64,000 bases of DNA from Marthasterias glacialis. Its lineage: Eukaryota; Echinodermata; Asteroidea; Forcipulatida; Asteriidae. The stretch spans positions 3,904,320-3,968,319 of the forward strand of contig OU452219.1 of NCBI GenBank assembly GCA_911728455.2, written 5' to 3'. The notes under the pieces are model-generated. The model was not told the DNA's origin. It made no database searches and worked only from the letters and a program-made list of their open reading frames with translations. Numbering within the stretch: position 1 is the first letter of the stretch; every line of letters begins with the position of its first letter. Shown here piece by piece: positions 63,497 to 64,000 of this stretch. The translations under genes were made by a program, and so were the position numbers.

Positions 63497-64000
63497 GTGA
63501 GTTAAGTCTTCTTCCCTCTTACTGCTGGAACTCTACAGCTTCTTGATTGAATTCCATATTATTTTCACATGCAGCAAATACAAAAAAAAAAAAACAGTAT
63601 ACAAATTATGAACATTAATGTGAAAGATGGAATACTTTCAATGAATGGAACTATTCTCTCCATCACACGAATGCGAAACATTAATTATTCATGTTATATA
63701 ACATCCAAGTAGATCTTTGTCTTTCAACTGAAGGATAAATAAAACTATAGGAATAAACAAACTGTACAAGATTTTATACTGGCATCTACTGCAGTAACGT
63801 TTTGTACTGCTGTGTATAACACATGGTGTCATCCAGCATGTAATAGTAAAAAAGATGGGACAAAAAAATACGGTGAATACCGCCAAAATGTACGGTCTAT
63901 GACGTACATTCAAAATGAATTTTATCATTAACAAAAGAAACCTTTTAAAAATAGGATGAGCTGATATGGCTTATGTTGAAATGCCTTTTGACAAATGTCA
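63497..64000. other. start of SAV1 intron 4
   Basis: No exon recognised up to the window end. Confidence 0.6.

Overview
The window is eukaryotic, intron-rich animal DNA. It is AT-leaning, the coding exons are short with GT/AG borders, and many kinds of short dispersed repeats sit between them. Four conserved bilaterian genes can be assembled exon by exon with every splice phase closing. The protein sequences look closest to vertebrate orthologues. There is a single RSPH4/6-type radial spoke gene, whereas vertebrates have two, and the SINE and foldback repeats resemble those of marine invertebrates. I infer an invertebrate deuterostome, most likely an echinoderm such as a sea star; this is inference and was not tested by a search.

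Layout. (1) 5473-30335, plus strand: seven 3' exons of an NPAS4/dysfusion-type bHLH-PAS transcription factor (696 residues visible). The bHLH exon was not found and probably lies left of the window. (2) 30336-39417: intergenic, with MITE-like foldbacks, a GTT microsatellite and a SINE. (3) 39469-45112, plus strand: TRMT61A, the catalytic subunit of the tRNA m1A58 methyltransferase, complete in five coding exons (359 residues). (4) 45113-48325: a tail-to-tail gap holding a TIR element and a degenerate minisatellite. (5) 57327-48326, minus strand: radial spoke head protein RSPH4A/RSPH6A, complete in twelve coding exons (563 residues). (6) 57328-59359: a head-to-head interval, probably a shared promoter region, with two hairpins. 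(7) 59360-63496, plus strand: the first four coding exons of SAV1 (Salvador, Hippo pathway scaffold). It runs off the right end after the first part of a WW domain.

The genes are functionally unrelated: neuronal or tracheal-type transcription, tRNA modification, ciliary motility and Hippo signalling. No operon-like logic is expected. The only possible shared control I see is the divergent RSPH4A/SAV1 interval.

Repeats dominate the rest. There are at least four tRNA-derived SINE families, about ten families or single copies of inverted-repeat DNA elements (one pair flanked by TTAA-type sites), an 86-bp satellite-like array, and several tandem arrays inside introns. I found no long transposase or reverse transcriptase ORF, no CRISPR array and no rRNA. 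No wholly new system is evident; the more interesting signals are the repeat families and their placement next to exons.
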